Notes: generated by a model from the sequence alone, not told the origin. DNA of 64,000 bases from Periplaneta americana (GCF_040183065.1 NC_091129.1:192501-256500); one strand, 5' to 3'. Numbered from the stretch's first letter, positions 33,541 through 46,304 are shown. Made by a program: numbers and translations.

Positions 33541-34571
33541 GTGAGTAATTTTCTCGTATATATGAATTAAAATGGAAGTTGCTTACAGGTAGGGACGGGT
33601 GTTTAGAATTCACCTGCGTCTATTTTTGTCTAAGAGATTTCCATATTTCATAACCAATATAGTTTTCTTTTCTTAGTGCTGGTGTCGAATTGGACACTGT
33701 AAATAAGTAAAGTGTACACAACTTATTCACTTATTAATATTTTACTAAATATTTCAAGAGATAACTACTTTGGAGATATATTTTAAAAATATAAATTTGA
33801 AGCTATGATCATTATAACAAGAGGTATAATTTTGCGATAAACATATTTGCTTTACAAAAAAGTGCATGAATATTTTTTAGTTGTATGGGGTTCTTTCTAT
33901 CCATTTCATAAACTGTAACGAACTACTACTTCACATATGGGATAAATAACAAGATCGTGGATTTCATAATACTTCGAATAAAATAAACCCACAAATGCCA
34001 AATGTACAGTTTTAAGCTAAGCCATACCAATTACAAGTGATCAATATAACTAGTTTAAGATTACATGGTCAAAACCCTGCTACTGCAATCAGTTGAAGCT
34101 TGTGATAAAGGATGAGGAAGTTTCATCTAAACAAATCGGTGTATGCCAGACAAGAAAGCTGACGAGAAGTCATGTGAGTGCGTTATGTTCCTTTGTTATA
34201 GAAAAAATTATTAAATAACAATTCATTGCAATTATATTAAAAGATAATATACTTATTTTAAACAGTTTTAATCAATTCAATACCATACAGAATTAACGAA
34301 TGAATTATTGAACTCCATCAAATGTGCAAATTGACTATCAGATACTCGTACAAAAAATAATCAATAAGAAAAAATGGAGTTCTGCTTTTAGACTAAACTG
34401 TCAAAGGATGAATGTTTGAATTAAATTATTTCGTAGTGATTTAATATTATTTAAAGGAAGGTACCCAAAGAACATATTTATCCTTGCATTTATGTTGGAA
34501 TATTCATGAAAGCTTGCTACAGATTATAATAATTAGGTATAGATTATTAATCTAAAATATTACTGTTTCAG

Positions 34572-34628
34572 GGCAAATATAATGTCCAGTCTTTTTTCTA
34601 CAACGAAGTTAAGTACACAGAGACCTTA
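34572..34628 (+). CDS. Candidate micro-exon c2 (57 nt)
   Basis: After ttactgtttcag, 57 nt open in phase 0: GKYNVQSFFYNEVKYTETL, followed by gtaataataa. The donor GT is weak because it merges with the (AAT)n tail of a minus-strand LINE, so the true 3' end may have been displaced. A partial relative is at 29594-29645. Confidence 0.35.
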
Positions 34629-34689
<61 letters not shown>

Positions 34690-34712
34690 TGATAATGATA
34701 ATAATAATAATA
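34629..34712. repeat. (AAT)n tract
   Basis: Simple repeat directly at the 3' end of the minus-strand LINE; probably its tail. Confidence 0.9.
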
Positions 34713-34721
34713 TTACTATTA

Positions 34722-37055
34722 AGGAACCCGCAGATCATTGCCGCCCTCACATAAGCCCTCCAACCGTTCCTATCCTGTACAATATTAATCCACTCTCTAC
34801 CATCGTATCCCACCACCCTCAAATTCATTTTAATATTATCCTCCTATCTACGTTTCCGCTTCCCCGAAGGTCTTTATCCCTCCCATCTCCCAACTAACAG
34901 TCTACATTCATTACTGGATTCGCCCATTTGTGCTACATGCCTGCCCATTTCAAACGTCTGGCTTTAATGTTCCTACTTAAGTCAGGCGAAGAATACAAAG
35001 CGTGCAGTTTTGCGTTTTGTAACTTTATCCATTCTCCTGTAACTCCATCCCTCTTGGCCTCAAATGATTTCCTACGAACCTTATTCTCAAACACCCTTAA
35101 TCTCTGTTTCTCTCTCAAAGTGAGAGTCCAAGTTTCACAACCATACAGAACAGCTGGTAATATAATTGTTTCATAAATTTTAACTTTCAGACTTTTTGAC
35201 AGCAGACTGGATAACAAAAGCTTCTTAACCGAATATTAATAGGCATTTTCCATATTGATTCCGCGTTTAATTTCCTCCCGAGTATAATTTATATTTGTTA
35301 CTGTTGCTCCAAGATATTTGAATTTTTCCACGTCTTCGAGGGATAAATGTCGAAAATTTATATTCTCATTTCGTACAATATTCTGGTCACGAGACATAAT
35401 CATATACTTTGTCTTTTCGGGATTTACTTCCAAACCTATCGCTTTACTTGGCTCAAGTAAAATTTTCGTGTTTTCGCTAATCGTTTGTGGATTTTCTCCT
35501 AACATATTCGCGGCATTCGCATAGGAAAGAAACTGATGTAACCCGTTCAATTTCAAACCCTATCTGTTGTCCTGAACTTTTCCAATGGCATATTCTAGAG
35601 CGAAATTAAAAAGTAAAGGTGATAGTGCATCTCCTTGCTTTAGCCCGCAGTGAATTGGAAAAGCATGAGATAGAAACTGGCCTATACGGACTCGGCTGTA
35701 ATTTTCAGCGAGATATATTTTAATTAATCGAACTAGTTTCTTGTGAATATCAAATTAAGTAAGAATATTGTACTGGGTGGACAGTATAGAGCAGAACAGG
35801 TTTTACAACTCGCATGACCTTGAGTCCCTCACCTCTGTGCGCAAAGCCGGCCTGCCGTGAAACGTGTTCTGCTCTATACTGTTCACACAGTATAAATCGT
35901 CTCTCTTAACCGAGTCATACGCCCTTTTGAAATCTGTGAATAACTGATGTACTGTACACTTATACTCCCATTTTTCTCCAATATCTGTTGAATAAAAAAA
36001 ATGTTCTATTACGCCTCAAACCGAACTGATTATCCCCAATTATTTCATCTACGTACGGAGTTAATCTTCTCAAAAGAACATTGGACAAAATATTGCACGA
36101 CATTAATAAAAATTATATTCCTCGAACGTTACCACGGTTAGTCTTGTGCCCTTCTTAAAAATAGGTACAATTATGGACCCCTCCCATTGTTTTGGTACAA
36201 TTTACGTTTCCCAAATAGCAAGTACAAGTTTATAAATTTCGCTAGATAAAGCGCTTCCACCCTCTTGTACTAATGATGCAGGAATTTGATCGATACCTGG
36301 AGACTTGTACTTTTTTATAATATATATCACAATTTCGACCTCAGAATGTGTGGGTTCCGGTATAAATGGCTCAAATTTATATTTTAATTTCGTTCCAATC
36401 ATTTCTGTTTGGCGTATGTACATTTAGTACTTGCCCAAAATAGTTTTTCCATCTCTTCAGGATTGAAAGAGAGTATAAAAGCAAGTCACCATTCTCATCC
36501 TTGATCATGTTTACCCTTGCCTGATATTCGTTTTTAAATTTCTTTATAGTCTTATATAATTCTCGAATGTTTTTATTCTTGCTATTTGTTTTTATCTCAT
36601 TCAGTTTTTTCTTCAAGTAACCTCTCTTTTTATTCCCAGTTGGACGACTTACTTTCCGTCTTTCATTGAAATAATTAACTCTATTTTCCTCAACTGGATC
36701 CAGTAAGAATTTCAATTTTGGCCGTTTCCTTCTTTCTACTACCATGTAACAATCTTCAACAAACCACGGTTTCTTATTCTTCGTTTCATAATAACTTATG
36801 CTCTGCTCAGCTGTAATTATGATATTATCTCTGATATTTTCCCAACGCTATTAAAATCAAACTCTTCCTCAACTTCGTCGGAACTTCCTAAAGTGGCAAA
36901 ACTATTCGAAATTTCGACCTGATAATTTTGCTTAGTTAACTCATCCTTTAATTTCAGAATAATGAATTTACTAATATTAACTTGATGCTCTACTCGCTTA
37001 GCTACTGGTAGTCTTTCTCTTAATTCTCCAATTAAAAACAATGGTAAGATATTAC
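34722..37055 (-). pseudogene. RTE-like LINE, linker plus RT region, decayed
   Basis: Reading leftward from 37041: an endonuclease-RT linker (EISNSFATLGSSDEVEEEFD), then KNKNIRELYKTIKKFKNEYQ, IYIIKKYKSPGIDQIPASLV, QWEGSIIVPIFKKGT, GLEVNPEKTKYMIMSRDQNI, KYLGATVTN, VLYGCETWTLTLREKQRLRV and NLRVVGYDGREWIN. It is the most complete copy here of the family behind the other LINE fragments. Frameshifts, stops and a MITE at 35773-35890 inactivate it. Confidence 0.85.
35773..35890. mobile_element. Small MITE (118 bp) inside LINE
   Basis: Flanked by TA. The ends ctgggtggacagtatagagc and complement ctgtgtgaacagtatagagc extend into agaaca.gttt. It interrupts the LINE sequence cleanly. Confidence 0.8.
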
Positions 37056-37244
37056 ATTCTGCCCCCCCCCCCCGAATGTTGGAATGTCTGCTATACTCGT
37101 ATGTCTTCGTTTATCTATCAAGGGGGAAGTTTGATCACAATATCCTCTGAAGGAAGGTCAAAAATATCTGATTGCTCATCATGTAAAAAAAAAAAAATAA
37201 ATTATCAAATCTAGTAAACTTCTTTTGATACTTACTTCCTTACT

Positions 37245-37912
37245 TACTTATGGCTTTTAAGCAATCTGGAGATTCATTGCCTCCATACGTAAGCCCACCA
37301 TCGGTCCCTATCCTGAGCAAGATTAATCCAGTCCCTATCATCACATACCTCAAATTCATTTTAATATTATCCTGTCACCTACCTCTCGGCCTGCCCAAAG
37401 GTCTTTCGTCCTCCGGCCTCCACACTAACACTGTATATACATTTCTCGATTCGCCCATACTTGCTACATGTCCTGCCATTCTCAGACGTCTGGAATTAAT
37501 GTTCCTAATTAAGTGATGTGAATTATTACGTGCGTTCTGCGTTGTGTAACTTTTTCATTCTCCTGTAACTTCATCTTAGCCCAAATGTTTTTCCTAGGAA
37601 CCTTATTCTCAAAAACCCTTAATCTCTGTTCTGTCAAAGTGAGATTCTAAGTTTCACAACCATTAGAACACGACGGTAATAGAACTGTTTTATAAATTCT
37701 TACTTTCAGATTTTTTGACAGCAGACTTGATGACAAAAGCTTCTCAAACGAACATTAACAGACAATGCCCATAGTTATTCTGCATTTAATTTCCTCCCGA
37801 GTATCATTTGTATTTGTTACTGTTGCTCCAAGATGTTTGAATTGATCCACCTCTTCGAAGGCTTAATTTCTTTATTTTTTATATTTCCATTTCGTCTTCT
37901 TTAGATACTGAA
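37245..37912 (-). pseudogene. Second LINE 3' fragment, minus strand
   Basis: Same family as the preceding LINE, covering the KYLGATVTN-like region to the C-terminus in several frames, with the 3' end at about 37245. It lies in tandem, same orientation, with 34722-37055. Confidence 0.75.
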
Positions 37913-38842
37913 CTTCGAATTCTGTTTCACAAATCATTTTACAAATTCTGCAAACAAAAAATTACAATTAGGCTCTCTTTCCTTCCACAAAAATGAGAAC
38001 AAAATTTTCTTCTCTTGATTGTTCTAAATTCGCTCGAGCAATCAACTCAGTGTCATTTACACTTAAAATGGCATTGGTTTCAACTTCTTCCATTTCTGAA
38101 CTTTATCCGTCATATTTCTCTTTTCACACAACTATCTTTTTTCTTTCTTCTATCTCGGTTTTCTCTGGCGTATCTATTAGAACAAGTGCCTTTCGTTTTT
38201 ATGATTATGAGTTTTATTTTTCTGGAAAGAACATAATTTAGTTTTGCCGGGGTTTGCCTCTTGAATTTTCATTTGCTTCGTGGCAAATCCTCCGAAGCTG
38301 AAACCCCACAAAAGCCATTACTAAATACTGTTCTTGATTACTCATAAGAGTAACTTATTTACGAAATTATTTAAAATATAACGAGTCCTTCTGAAAACAG
38401 TTCTCCCCAGGTACACCGTCGCTAAGTACATCAGAAATTAGTAGAATATATCTCAGCAAGTTTTCAAGTCTCAGGTACCGAAAATAAACCAATAACCACA
38501 TGGATACGTAGCGAAAATACCAGGTTTTAAAAATAAAAATCTAAGTTTTTAATCATGTAACTAAAGAATGAATTAAAATAATTCATTAGTTTGAAAATTA
38601 CTTACGTTTTAGATTAAAAAACACATTGCTTCAACAAAAACTAAATCATTCACAGAACAGCTGAATGATGAAATTAAAGTGATCAACTGCTAAAACAAAA
38701 ATTACACCACATAAGTTTGAAAATAAACGAGGCGTCCCCAGCCTAGGGACAACAGCTTCCCTTAATATATTTTTTGTAAAAGAAATAATATTCAATGTAT
38801 GAGAAATAAATGTCATTTTTAAAAGGAAACGAATTAACTTTT
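37913..38842. other. Intron-like sequence, nothing recognised
   Basis: No transposon ends or splice-bounded exon identified. The last 30 bases (gaaac...cttttgtattgcag) resemble the pre-LINE sequence at 250-285, marking the left edge of the third unit. Confidence 0.45.
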
Positions 38843-39618
38843 GTATTGCAGTTGTTCCATTAGCTCTATCTAATAACAACTGATTAATTTACAGACTGTT
38901 TGAATGTCACCGGTAAGAGCAAAGATAAATAACGTGTGTCGCACCCTTATCATGTTGATTTAATTGAAGATCGAACACACCTATAATTCTGTATACTACC
39001 CAATACAACCCTTATTTCTTCAGTTCTGTACTGGAAAATATAAAGATTAGGCATCGGCGAGAAATCTGATTGCACACCGGAGATTTTGTGTTTTGTTTTT
39101 GTGAATAATTATTTATTTTTTATTGTACACTACTATTATGTCTCACTTCACCATGTGCAACACATACTAGTATTAAAATATACAGGACCTACATTGTGAT
39201 TGTGGTTTAATTGACGCACAAATCTAACCAGAATTATCCTCCTCGTATTCGAATCTTGGTCAGACATTGGTAATGTGTATTCTTACCTATGACATTCAAA
39301 AAGCCAATAAAATAGCCAGTTGTTATTAGACAGAGCTAACGCATCATTTGTAATACAAAACATAGTTGGTCCCATTTAAAAAAACAAAGATGACTCTAAT
39401 ATCTTGAAAATTATATCAGGTACAAAAACCCTTTTCATGTATCAGATGTGTCCTTCGATGTAACTTTATTTAACTTGTAATTGTCGGTTTGTGCATATTT
39501 GAAATATTTATCTTGCTATTGGAGGTGAAACGTTAATTGGGACACTCTGTATGTATACAGGCTGATTACTAAACGTCGTCTTCGAAGACAGGAGCGTGTT
39601 AAGGTGGGTACTCACTTA

Positions 39619-39668
39619 GCGAACGAACAACGAACGAATGATGAAGCGACACTTCGTTGTTCGTTCGC
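39619..39668. repeat. Perfect 16-bp inverted repeat with 18-nt loop
   Basis: gcgaacgaacaacgaa at 39619-39634 and its exact complement at 39653-39668, near the left Harbinger end. Probably a subterminal transposase-binding or palindromic structure. Confidence 0.8.
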
Positions 39669-39738
39669 TGTTTGGAGCAACGTACAAATCATTCGCAAAT
39701 GGTCAGAAAACATTCACGTTCGCTGATTATCCGCAATA

Positions 39739-40190
39739 ATGGTAGACGAAAATATAATTATAGCAAGTGCAGCCGTTATTATTATAGGCAGTTTAACAAA
39801 GAGAAAGTTAAAAAACAAAAGGCGATGGTGTCAGACGCCACTCTACGAAAGTCGCAATCAGTATAGAGGCACTGACTTGCTTCATGATTTACGTCGAATG
39901 GAATCGGGACAGTTTCACAACTTCTGTCGCATTTCAGAAACTGACTTCGAAATATTACTGTGCAAAATAGGGTCAACAATTTCCAAGCTGGCGAGAAGCA
40001 ATATCTATTCAGGAAAGGCTAGCATTAACACTTCGAAATCTCGCTACAGGAGATTCGTATACAAGTTTAATGTCTTAATTGAAAGTGTCGAAACAGTTGA
40101 TACCAGGATTGTTCCAGAAATATATACAGCTATAATTGAGGAACTGGAAGATTTTATTAAGTTACGACTGCAATACAGGGGAAAGTTTCA
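39739..40190 (+). pseudogene. Harbinger transposase N-terminal fragment
   Basis: Reads MVDENIIIASAAVIIIGSL, then KNKRRWCQTPLYESRNQYRG, LLHDLRRMESGQFHNFCRIS and TDFEILLCKIGSTISK, in the order seen in Harbinger nucleases. After a frameshift near 40003, ERLALTLRNLATG continues in another frame, and PEIYTAIIEELEDFIK returns to the first near 40110. The catalytic DDE region is absent. Inactive. Confidence 0.75.
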
Positions 40191-40589
40191 ATATACGGAT
40201 ACCTCACTGACAATAATTATCTTAAAATATTAAAAAGAAAGATTTCTCTGTGTTTGTCGAATTCACATCATGCTTACGAAAAGGCATTTTTCAGTTCCAA
40301 TGAATTATTTTGTGTGCACAAGGTTGGAACTTTGTTTTTTCTGGGCGTGAATTTGTCCAAAAGCAACGACATATGTTTATACGCGAACCAAGTTGACTCG
40401 TACACTTCATAACTCCCCATTCCAGATCTTTTTATGAACTTCTGTCTTTCCCTCCGGAATGATGTCAGTAGGGACTAGGGACTCAATTTTCTTTTCCTTA
40501 CAATAAACAACAAATATGTATCCACTGGAAATAAATAAACAAAAATAATTTTCAAATGGAGCAAGTGTTTGACTCGTCTAACTTGCTGC

Positions 40590-40738
40590 TAAACATCTTT
40601 CCAATAGCTTTCCAAACATGTTTTCTTACTTTAGTGTGTGGTAAGAGGATACTAGGGATTCCATAAAGTTTCCTGCTGCTTATATGCGTTAATAAGATTT
40701 ATAACACTCTTCTTCCGTCCACTCCAGTTTCGACATCC
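40590..40738 (-). pseudogene. MADF-type DNA-binding domain relic
   Basis: On the minus strand MSKLEWTEEE is followed, after a frameshift, by INLINAYKQQETLWNP and SKKTCLESYWKDV, with stops between. This fits the MADF pattern (LI..Y....LW......Y....W) of the second Harbinger protein. Decayed. Confidence 0.6.
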
Positions 40739-41294
40739 TGTTGGTGAAACTAAGCGCTGCGTTCCGCTACGAACTACAAACTAGTGGCAAATTCCGTCCA
40801 CAACGAATAACAACTTTCTTTGATGTACCGACAAACGACGGATCACTTCCGAAGGCACACCAAACGATCGGTGGCGATGAAATTCGAGATAAGAACCGTC
40901 ATGTTATGATGAATAGTTATGGAGATATTGGAGGCAATACCGAGAAGTCAAATGGAGTATTAGTTACTTTTGACCCAAAGCGCGTAGTATTTGGAATTAA
41001 ATGTCAAAAATACGACAACAATGTGATGTGTGCGACATGTATCTATCTGTCCCTGAAAGAATCGGAATTCTTCGTTTAAGCGCAAGAACTGCGAAGAAAA
41101 TAACTGTAGTTGATTTGTTTTCAAGTACTGCACAGCGAGTTCTCTGTGCAATGTCACAGTTTAAATTGACATTACGATACGTAGCTGTTTCTCATTTTGA
41201 AGTAAGGTAAGCATGTCATGTTTACATTGCATACGTCTTGCAGACGCCGGTTTTCAAAATGTGGTGCGCGATTCACCCGTTGTTCAGCGTTGGA

Positions 41295-41553
41295 GTCCAC
41301 ACCTGTAGAGTAACGGTCAGCGCGTCTGGGTGAGAAACCGTGTGGCCCGGGTTCGAATCTCGGTCGGGGCAAGTTACTTGGTTGAGGTTTTATCCGGGGT
41401 TTTCTCTCAACCCAATACGAGCAAATGCTGGGTAACTTTCGGTGCAGGACCCATGACTCATTTCACCGGCATTACCACCTTCATATAATTCAGACGCTAA
41501 ATAACCTAGATGTTGATACAGCGTCGTAAAATAACCCAATAAAACAAAAAAAT
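41295..41553 (+). repeat. tRNA-derived SINE, family 2
   Basis: Head gagtaacggtcagcgcgtct and B box gggttcgaatctcgg, body ggttttctctcaaccc and gctgggtaacttt, end gcgtcgtaaaataa plus A tail. Flanked by cagcgttgga/cggcgttgga (41285-41294, 41554-41563). Confidence 0.88.
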
Positions 41554-42018
41554 CGGCGTTGGATTAATTTCTATCAAACCTGTGTGGGTCATGCTTGGAG
41601 TAAGAGAGTGTAATTTGGAAGTGCGGGATGTTTGATATGGACAAATCGGAGTCACAGTCTGAACTGAAATCTTCAATACAAAAGCGTTTCACACAGAAAT
41701 AATATTTGGTCCTGTAGACAATTGGGGAACATTGCAAAATAGAGTATTTGTTCCTATCTTATTTATGCATGCATTGATGTGGCCTATTACGACCTGGTCT
41801 TCGAAGACGGCATTTAGTACTTACACTGCATGTATATGTTATATGCGTAGATCTAAGGATTTAGTCACAGTTTGTCTGACGAACATGGCAGTAGCGTACA
41901 TTGTTTCCTTGGTTTGTTCTTATTAGCATTAGTAATAAATCAGAAGGTACTGCTGACAATTACCGACGCAGTACTATGTTTTTAACATGATTTTTAATAG
42001 TTTCTTTTCCTTTTCTAG

Positions 42019-42063
42019 AGTCGCATCCATCGTGAATTCGGTGACATTAATCTTTTGGAAAAT
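42019..42063 (+). CDS. Candidate micro-exon a4 (45 nt)
   Basis: Between ccttttctag and gtaaataact, 45 nt, open in phase 0: SRIHREFGDINLLEN. The last 90 or so bases of the upstream intron are essentially identical to those before a2, yet 26 of 45 exon bases differ from a2. His-Arg and Asn-Leu-Leu are retained. Function unknown. Confidence 0.6.
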
Positions 42064-42850
42064 GTAAATAACTATATGTGTATACAAGTAGTAGTATATT
42101 ATAAAGCTCTTCCTTAATATTAGTATCACTGGCTCCCATGTCAAACTGTATATTGAAAAAAAAAAATTCAAGAATTGATTTCATTTTAGAGAACAGGTGT
42201 TGATACTGGTTTCGAACTATATGCCTTAACTTAAAAATATTAATTTTGTTTAATCTCCACAATGGATAAAACGAGCAATTGTCTCTTTTTTAATTTATTA
42301 AAGGAACCAAGGTGGAAATTCTAGATAAGATAAAAAACATTGATTTCATAAAAAAATGACAATTATTCCATTGATTCTTTTAATTTTGGAATAATTTCAG
42401 CACGTATTTTGCTTTCTCCATCCTCGATATTTCATGATAAGATCGCTGAATTTGGAATAATAGAATGTACATCCACCTTACCATAAATATCTCTAACGTC
42501 AACCATTGTCTGTGATTAAGCATCTCTTAATATAGCCTATATCAGGGGTGAGACGATATTAGCTCCCAATGACCATAGAAGAGCACGACCTTGATCACGA
42601 GCGCATAGCGCAGCCACTATATAACATCGTAAAGTAGACATCCGGCATGTACATGCACATGCAGCGAATAAAGCCAGCAATTATTACAATAACTTGGGCT
42701 ACTAAATTTTAACTATGTAATAGGGCATATTATTCAGTTATTTAATATACATGTGTATATATAAACCAATCGCAAAGGGAAAGGTTTTTTAGGAACAAAA
42801 AGAGAAATAGGAAAAGTTAATTGTATGTAAACCATTTTCTTGTTAAAAGC

Positions 42851-43596
42851 ATTTATTTATTATGCAAATACTTCACTTCATTGGTTAGGAGAAACTAATA
42901 GGGTCTACCTGCTCGACGTGTGTGATCTCTAAGTATTTTTGAGTATTCATTGAAAAAATATTAATGGCAATATTGATTGAAATAGAGTATATCGATTGTG
43001 TGATTATGAAAATGTAGTCCTCACTCTCCAGTCGTAATTATGTAATGAGTTTTCTTAGAGTGATTTGTGAGATGCACGTAACACGAAAAAACAAATTGAT
43101 TAAATTAAGATATTGAGAGACATCGTAATTTTTGGGGTCAATAATTTAAGGGGATATGTATGGATATGTATGACTTTGAAAACTTCCACAATTTCAGCCT
43201 AAATTTGTGAAATTTAAACTATATCAACAGATCTATAATAATATCATCGATACAAAATTTGATACAATTAGGTCTAATAGTTTTGAAATTATATTTTTAA
43301 GTATATTTTATATTGACGTTACTAAAAAAGTTTCTTGCATCAAAGTTTTCAAAAAGTTTAGTTCATATTTGCTCAAAATCTTGAAAATAGTTATTGGAAT
43401 AAAAGTGAATTAGCTTTTTGAGCTTAGTAATAGTATAAGTTAAGGTGCAATCAAAGATAAAATATTATTTCTAAATTAAAGATACACGTAGTCCAATAAA
43501 AGTAAATATCCAGAAACGAGCAACAAATAAAACATCAACAATACATTTAAAATAAAGAAATAAAAGGAATCTAGATACAAACTATTGATCTTAATG
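42851..43596. other. Intron-like sequence, very AT-rich
   Basis: No recognisable gene or transposon end. Confidence 0.4.
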
Positions 43597-43599
43597 TAA

Positions 43600-43870
43600 A
43601 TTAATTTATCTTCGATGACAATTACGACATCAATTTATTTCTCTCTTCTCCTGAATAAAGCTATTTTTTTCATGTTGCGTCTCATAATGCCGTTTTATGT
43701 TGCTTTTTTTTGCAAATGATATTTTTTTTACACAACAAACACTGGACTTCATCACCATGTTCGAAGCATAAATATTCCTTGAAAGCTTTAAGCGCTTCCG
43801 TTCCGTCATGATGCGCTGCATTTTAAGATCTGTACATCCTTTAGCAATGTTTACAGGTAAAAGAGCTCCG
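43600..43870 (-). pseudogene. hAT-type (GTF2IRD2-like) zinc-finger fragment
   Basis: The minus strand encodes MTERKRLKLSRNI followed by VCCVKKISFAKKSNIKRHYE and TQHEKN, a C2H2-like finger (Cys..His...His) seen at the N-terminus of GTF2IRD2/hAT-derived proteins. The frame ends shortly after; no catalytic domain follows. Alternating gcgcgc near 43873 may be its upstream end. Confidence 0.55.
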
Positions 43871-44327
43871 CGCGCGCGCAGCTGGCATAAAAGAGTTCTA
43901 GCTCGAAATTATTAGTCACCATCGCAAGACTGGCCTACGTTATGGTAAAAATTTTAAGGGAAGAGAACATGTATATTTGGTTTATTTTTATTAAACGATG
44001 TGACTGATATAGATTGTCTGCTTTGGAATAAATTTGACACACATCACAAAATCTCTGTTATTTATATACAATCACATATTTACAAAGATTCATTAAATAT
44101 CTTCATTACTAATGTAACAAGTGCGACAAGATGGATGTTGAATAACATAATAAATAACAAAAGGTATTACTTCATTTAAAGAATTCTGTTATTTAAAAAT
44201 TAAATTTTCTTGTTTAATTGTTCAATATTACTTTCCAATTTTCGCGCACTGTGAAATAAAAAAAAGAATCTGATTAATAGCCGTTCGATTACGCTTAAAC
44301 ACATTTATAGTGCCCAATACCAACAAT

Positions 44328-44328
44328 A

Positions 44329-44371
<43 letters not shown>

Positions 44372-44374
44372 GTA

Positions 44375-44409
<35 letters not shown>

Positions 44410-44513
44410 CATAATGATTTATTTTAACTGGCATTGTTAATGCCGTAGGCCTTCTCTTCCATTCAACGAACAAAAAGTAAAATAGTAATAGTAATAATAA
44501 TAATACATTATAA

Positions 44514-44548
<35 letters not shown>
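44328..44548. repeat. (AAT)n tracts
   Basis: Two long AAT tracts around a block (atgatttattttaactggca ... caacgaacaaaaag) that recurs at 55575 and 57000. Confidence 0.9.
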
Positions 44549-44550
<2 letters not shown>

Positions 44551-45305
44551 TAATAACTGTAATAAATCTGTGCCTCCTTTTTAATTCTCTTTGGCTGGTG
44601 CTCGTTATTTATGAATTATTCAATTTTATTTGGAGACAGAAATTTGAAATATGATACTTTTTCGTCGGAAATCACTTTTGCATCGCTTTCAACCAAATTT
44701 TCAAGCCCTTCGTCCAGTTCCAATGTTTTTCTTTACAATACAATATATGCCTTTGCTGTCGTGTTTAGGGTTATTAATATCATTTGTAGTTTGTATTGGT
44801 TACTGCAATATAATTATAGCGGAATGATTTTCCTTTTTTTTCAATTTTATTTGAAACGAAATATTTAGAGATAGTCTGAGTTATAAATTTTAAGCAAATT
44901 GTAATTGAAAAATATAAATAACAATAACAAACACTTTACGTTACTCAATTTGAAGATTCTTATATTGAACAATAAAATATAATAGTTATTTATGCAACAA
45001 GTGGGTAATCTTGATGTTTATGGCATGATGAATGTTTGTCGCACGAACGATAATGAGTGCTACAATTTTCATGAATTTCATAATAAGATTATCTACGAGT
45101 TGATACAACACTTTATGGCATTTTAGCATTATAAATTGTGGGAAAAATTTATGAAAGATATTCTATTCGGGATCCATAGCTGACAAATTGAAATAATATA
45201 TTGTTATCGATTAGTTACACCTCGCTTTTACATGCAGCAAAGAGTAATGGACGACCTTGAAGGTTACGTCACAAATGTTCTTTTATTTTGTAAACGTAGA
45301 TTCTC

Positions 45306-45558
45306 GTCCACAACCGCGGAGTAACGGTTAGCGTGTCTGGCCGCGAAATCAGGTGGCCCGGTTTCGACTTCCGGTCGAGGCAAGTTACTTCGTTGAGTTT
45401 ATTTTCCGGTGTTTTCCCTCAACCGAATATGAGCAAATGCTGGGTAACTTTGGGTGCGAGACTCCGCACTCATTTTACCGGCATTATCATCTTTTCATTT
45501 AGACGCTAAATAACCTGAGATGTTGATAAAATGTCGTAAAATAAGCTATTAAAAAATT
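45306..45558 (+). repeat. tRNA-derived SINE, family 2
   Basis: Same head and body as 41295-41553, with a degenerate B box (ggtttcgacttccgg). Absent at the related 32793 site. Confidence 0.85.
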
Positions 45559-46229
45559 GTTGAACCCACACAACTGTGTTATGTGATATTACAAAATTGA
45601 TACAAAAGTGTTAAAGATTGAAAATAAATGATACGTTACTTTCTGTCCTGCATTTCATTTCCTGTTACTTTGCGCGTAGAATGGAAAACGAAGATAGCAA
45701 GCGTTCCGGTATTACATCATTACAAATACGACATTGCTTTTATCGGCACGCGTGCCACATAAAGGCAATTACGCACAACTTTCGACGTAGTAACAATCTG
45801 TTTATAATGCTAGGATGGCTTGAAAGTCTTTATGCAGTATGTTTTATGTATTTGATCAATGTCTATGAGAGTCATGATGTGAGACTTCTTGCTATTTGAT
45901 GATTTCATTTTCTGTGATGTGTTTGCTTCAATTTGCATGACACGTTTCGTTGCTGAGACTGAGGTTTCTTTTTGTTTACTATTGGCATATATCATCTTGT
46001 TCGTAAGATGTTTTGACGAGAAAACACTATGGCATTAATTGAATGCACCAGCACTTTCCCAATAAAACCTTTTTTCTGGTCATTAGATATTTTTTGAGAA
46101 CGCTGAAGTCTACATTCCACTTTACCACAATGAGTACTTATATTTCGGTCAGGAAAATTGTTTGGCCTGAAGACGTTTTTCATGTTTTTGTACAATGCCT
46201 GATATTCTTCAAATCACTTCGTTTTGCAG

Positions 46230-46304
46230 GGATCCCCCAATTTGCGACATCAGAAAGCGACAGAATACGCTGACCAGCGAGCGTCCACGTCCAGTGATCA
46301 GGGG
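46230..46304 (+). CDS. Candidate micro-exon b2 (75 nt)
   Basis: Between cttcgttttgcag and gtaagtaaat, 25 codons, open in phase 0. It starts Gly-Ser-Pro-Asn-Leu-Arg-His-Gln and ends Ser-Thr-Ser-Ser-Asp-Gln-Gly; hydrophilic. It is unrelated in most positions to b1 although the surrounding introns align at over 90%. Identical to b3. Confidence 0.6.

Larger units (their letters stand above)
39601..40878. mobile_element. PIF/Harbinger element relic
   Basis: Insertion relative to units A and B, starting after gtgtta (a TTA target) with ggtgggtactcacttagc. It encodes transposase pieces on + and a MADF-type DNA-binding piece on -, the usual two-gene content of animal Harbinger elements. The right terminal repeat is not recognisable, and about 17 flanking bases present in unit A are missing, so the right end is eroded. 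Confidence 0.7.
38843..42850. repeat. Third, diverged copy of the A/B unit (unit C)
   Basis: Follows unit A from 1023 to the ccttgatcacgagcgcatag region and on to the flank at about 17791. It lacks the LINE, the hAT at 1607, the mariner remnant and all but one 138-bp repeat. It carries its own insertions: a Harbinger relic (39601-40878) and a SINE (41295-41553). It therefore shows ancestral empty sites for the A/B insertions. Confidence 0.85.
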
